This document shows positions 5,563 to 6,768 of a DNA stretch of 6,768 nucleotides, piece by piece (positions within the stretch are counted from its first letter, which is position 1; every line of letters starts with the position of its first letter). The DNA lies in NCBI GenBank assembly GCA_035604215.1, contig DATNIW010000113.1, positions 1 through 6,768 on the forward strand. Reading direction: 5' to 3'. The notes beneath the pieces were generated by a model. The model searched no databases. It saw only the letters and a program-made list of their open reading frames with translations, and was not told the DNA's origin. A program made the position numbers and the translations under genes. This DNA comes from UBA5070 sp035604215 (lineage in GTDB: Bacteria > Fibrobacterota > Fibrobacteria > UBA5070).

Positions 5563-6768
5563 ATGACCCAAACCTCGCTTCCGTCTCGACGGTCCCTGGG
5601 ATTCTGCCTGGGTGCCTCATCCATCCAGGCCGCCGAACTGCTGGAGATCCCCGGCAAACCCGTCGAGGTCGTGCGAACCCAGGTCCTGGTCCACGAAGGC
5701 GACCCGCGCCGGATCCTGGAAGACCTGCTCTCCGAGTGGGACGCGCAGGGTGCCGACGCCGTACTGTTCACGGGGCGCAAGCTTCGCCGCAGGCTCTCGG
5801 CGGAATCCATCTCCGAGCCCGAGGCCCTGGAATGGGGGCTCTCCTACCTGCGGGTGGAACTGGGTTGGACGGATCCCGTCACCGCGGTGGCGTCGCTGGG
5901 CGCGGAGAATTTCGTGGTGTACCGCATGGACGGCGCCGACCACGTGAGCACCGTGGAGACCGGATCCAAGTGCGCCTCGGGGACCGGCGAATTCTTCCTC
6001 CAGCAGGTGGGCCGCATGGCGGTGTCGCCGGCCGAGGCGGTGGTGCTCGCCCGCGACCAGGATCCCTACAAGGTGTCGGGCCGGTGTACCGTTTTCTGCA
6101 AGAGCGACTGCACCCACGCGTTGAACAAGGGCGTTCCCATCGGACAGGTTTCGGCGGGACTGTGCCGGATGATGGCCGACAAGGTCCTGCAGCTTCTGGA
6201 GAAGGCAGACGCCTCCGGAGTGCTCGCCGTGGGCGGGGTGACGCGAAACGAGGTGATCCTGGGCCATCTGCGCCGGGATCTGCCCGGACTTTCGGCGCCG
6301 CCCCACGCGGACTGCTTCGAGGCACTGGGGGCCGCCTACCGGGCGCTTCGCCAGGGAACAGAACGCTCCTTCGCCATGAAGGACCTGTTCGAAGCGGGGA
6401 AGACGTCCTTCGAGTTCCTTCCCCCCGTCTCCTCCGGAACGCATCTGGTGCGCTTCGCCGAAAGCGCCGACGGCGTGCTCGAGGACGGCGACGAATGCGT
6501 GGTGGGGCTGGATGTGGGCTCCACAACCACCAAGGCCGTGGTCCTGCGCCTGTCCGACGACGCCGTGCTCGCCTCCGTATACCTGCGCACCAACGGCGAC
6601 CCGGTGGGGGCTTCCCGCCGCTGCTACAAGGCACTCCACGAACAGGTGGCCGGTCGGGCTTCCATCCTGGCCATCTCCACCACCGGCTCGGGCAGGCACA
6701 TCGCGGGACTCCATGCGGGGACGCATGCGGTCATCAACGAGATCGTGGCCCACGCCACCGGTGCGGCG
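5563..6768 (+). CDS. Large CoA-dehydratase activase (BadF/BadG/BcrA/BcrD ATPase family), N-terminal 402 residues
   Basis: The frame is open from the ATG at 5563 to the window end with no stop. It contains two ASKHA-type (actin/Hsp70-like) ATPase units, as in the large fused activators of 2-hydroxyacyl-CoA dehydratases, which use ATP to inject an electron from an iron-sulfur cluster. Unit 1 (about 12-280) opens with GFCLGASS (13-20), a degenerate phosphate loop without the usual Asp, then SLGAENF. It holds the cluster motif KCASGTGEF with C137, then GRCTVFCKSDCTH with C175, C179 and C183; C137 and C175 correspond to the two cluster ligands of HgdC. Unit 2 begins with an intact VGLDVGSTTTK (D317) and TTGSGR (374-378). 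Full-length relatives are commonly well over 1000 residues and carry dehydratase-like and DUF2229-type regions later, which would lie outside the window. No upstream in-frame start exists nearby. The substrate is unknown; a reductase-type partner role is also possible. Confidence 0.88.
   Translation, partial: MTQTSLPSRRSLGFCLGASSIQAAELLEIPGKPVEVVRTQVLVHEGDPRRILEDLLSEWDAQGADAVLFTGRKLRRRLSAESISEPEALEWGLSYLRVELGWTDPVTAVASLGAENFVVYRMDGADHVSTVETGSKCASGTGEFFLQQVGRMAVSPAEAVVLARDQDPYKVSGRCTVFCKSDCTHALNKGVPIGQVSAGLCRMMADKVLQLLEKADASGVLAVGGVTRNEVILGHLRRDLPGLSAPPHADCFEALGAAYRALRQGTERSFAMKDLFEAGKTSFEFLPPVSSGTHLVRFAESADGVLEDGDECVVGLDVGSTTTKAVVLRLSDDAVLASVYLRTNGDPVGASRRCYKALHEQVAGRASILAISTTGSGRHIAGLHAGTHAVINEIVAHATGAA

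Noticed and set aside
5311..5571. N-terminal extension of the lipoprotein frame up to an ATG at 5571.
   Set aside because: The clear signal peptide and lipobox begin at 5310; an 87-residue extension would bury the signal peptide and overlap the activase start. It is open by chance.
5617..6753. A 378-codon minus-strand frame opposite the activase gene.
   Set aside because: It is a GC-driven shadow of a plus-strand gene whose family motifs are clear; it has a His/Gly/Arg-rich composition and no domain.

Overview
The window is GC-rich bacterial DNA with strong G/C preference at third codon positions. It carries one outer-membrane-type lipoprotein gene and one large CoA-dehydratase activase gene. 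Together these suggest a Gram-negative (diderm) bacterium with anaerobic or facultatively anaerobic metabolism. No rRNA or other phylogenetic marker is present, and I cannot assign a phylum from sequence alone.

Layout, left to right. (1) Positions 1-824, minus strand: a compact operon of a Phd/YefM-type antitoxin, a PIN-domain toxin (4-base overlap, TTG start) and the 5' part of a DUF1697 gene that leaves the window (1-base gap). (2) Positions 825-1002: a divergent intergenic region with a good sigma-70-like promoter for the antitoxin operon, several short palindromes, and the Shine-Dalgarno site of carB. (3) Positions 1003-4224, plus strand: complete carB, the large subunit of carbamoyl phosphate synthetase, with its key ATP-grasp residues intact; carA is not in the window. 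(4) Positions 4225-4377: a convergent intergenic region with hairpins suited to ending carB and the opposing gene. (5) Positions 4378-5310, minus strand: a lipoprotein with an N-terminal META (HslJ-like) domain and an unrecognised C-terminal half. (6) Positions 5311-5562: a divergent intergenic region with a plausible promoter for the last gene. (7) Positions 5563-6768, plus strand: the first 402 residues of a large BadF/BadG/BcrA/BcrD-type activase (2-hydroxyacyl-CoA dehydratase activator family), open at the window edge.

The genes do not form one pathway: pyrimidine/arginine precursor synthesis (carB), a toxin-antitoxin module, an envelope lipoprotein and a radical-enzyme activase are simply neighbours. 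I found no mobile element, CRISPR array, tRNA or rRNA, and no convincing new multi-gene system. The most notable non-coding signal is that both recognisable promoters place the -10 hexamer exactly 6 bases before the ATG. This predicts leaderless transcripts for the antitoxin and activase genes, whereas carB has a normal Shine-Dalgarno site.
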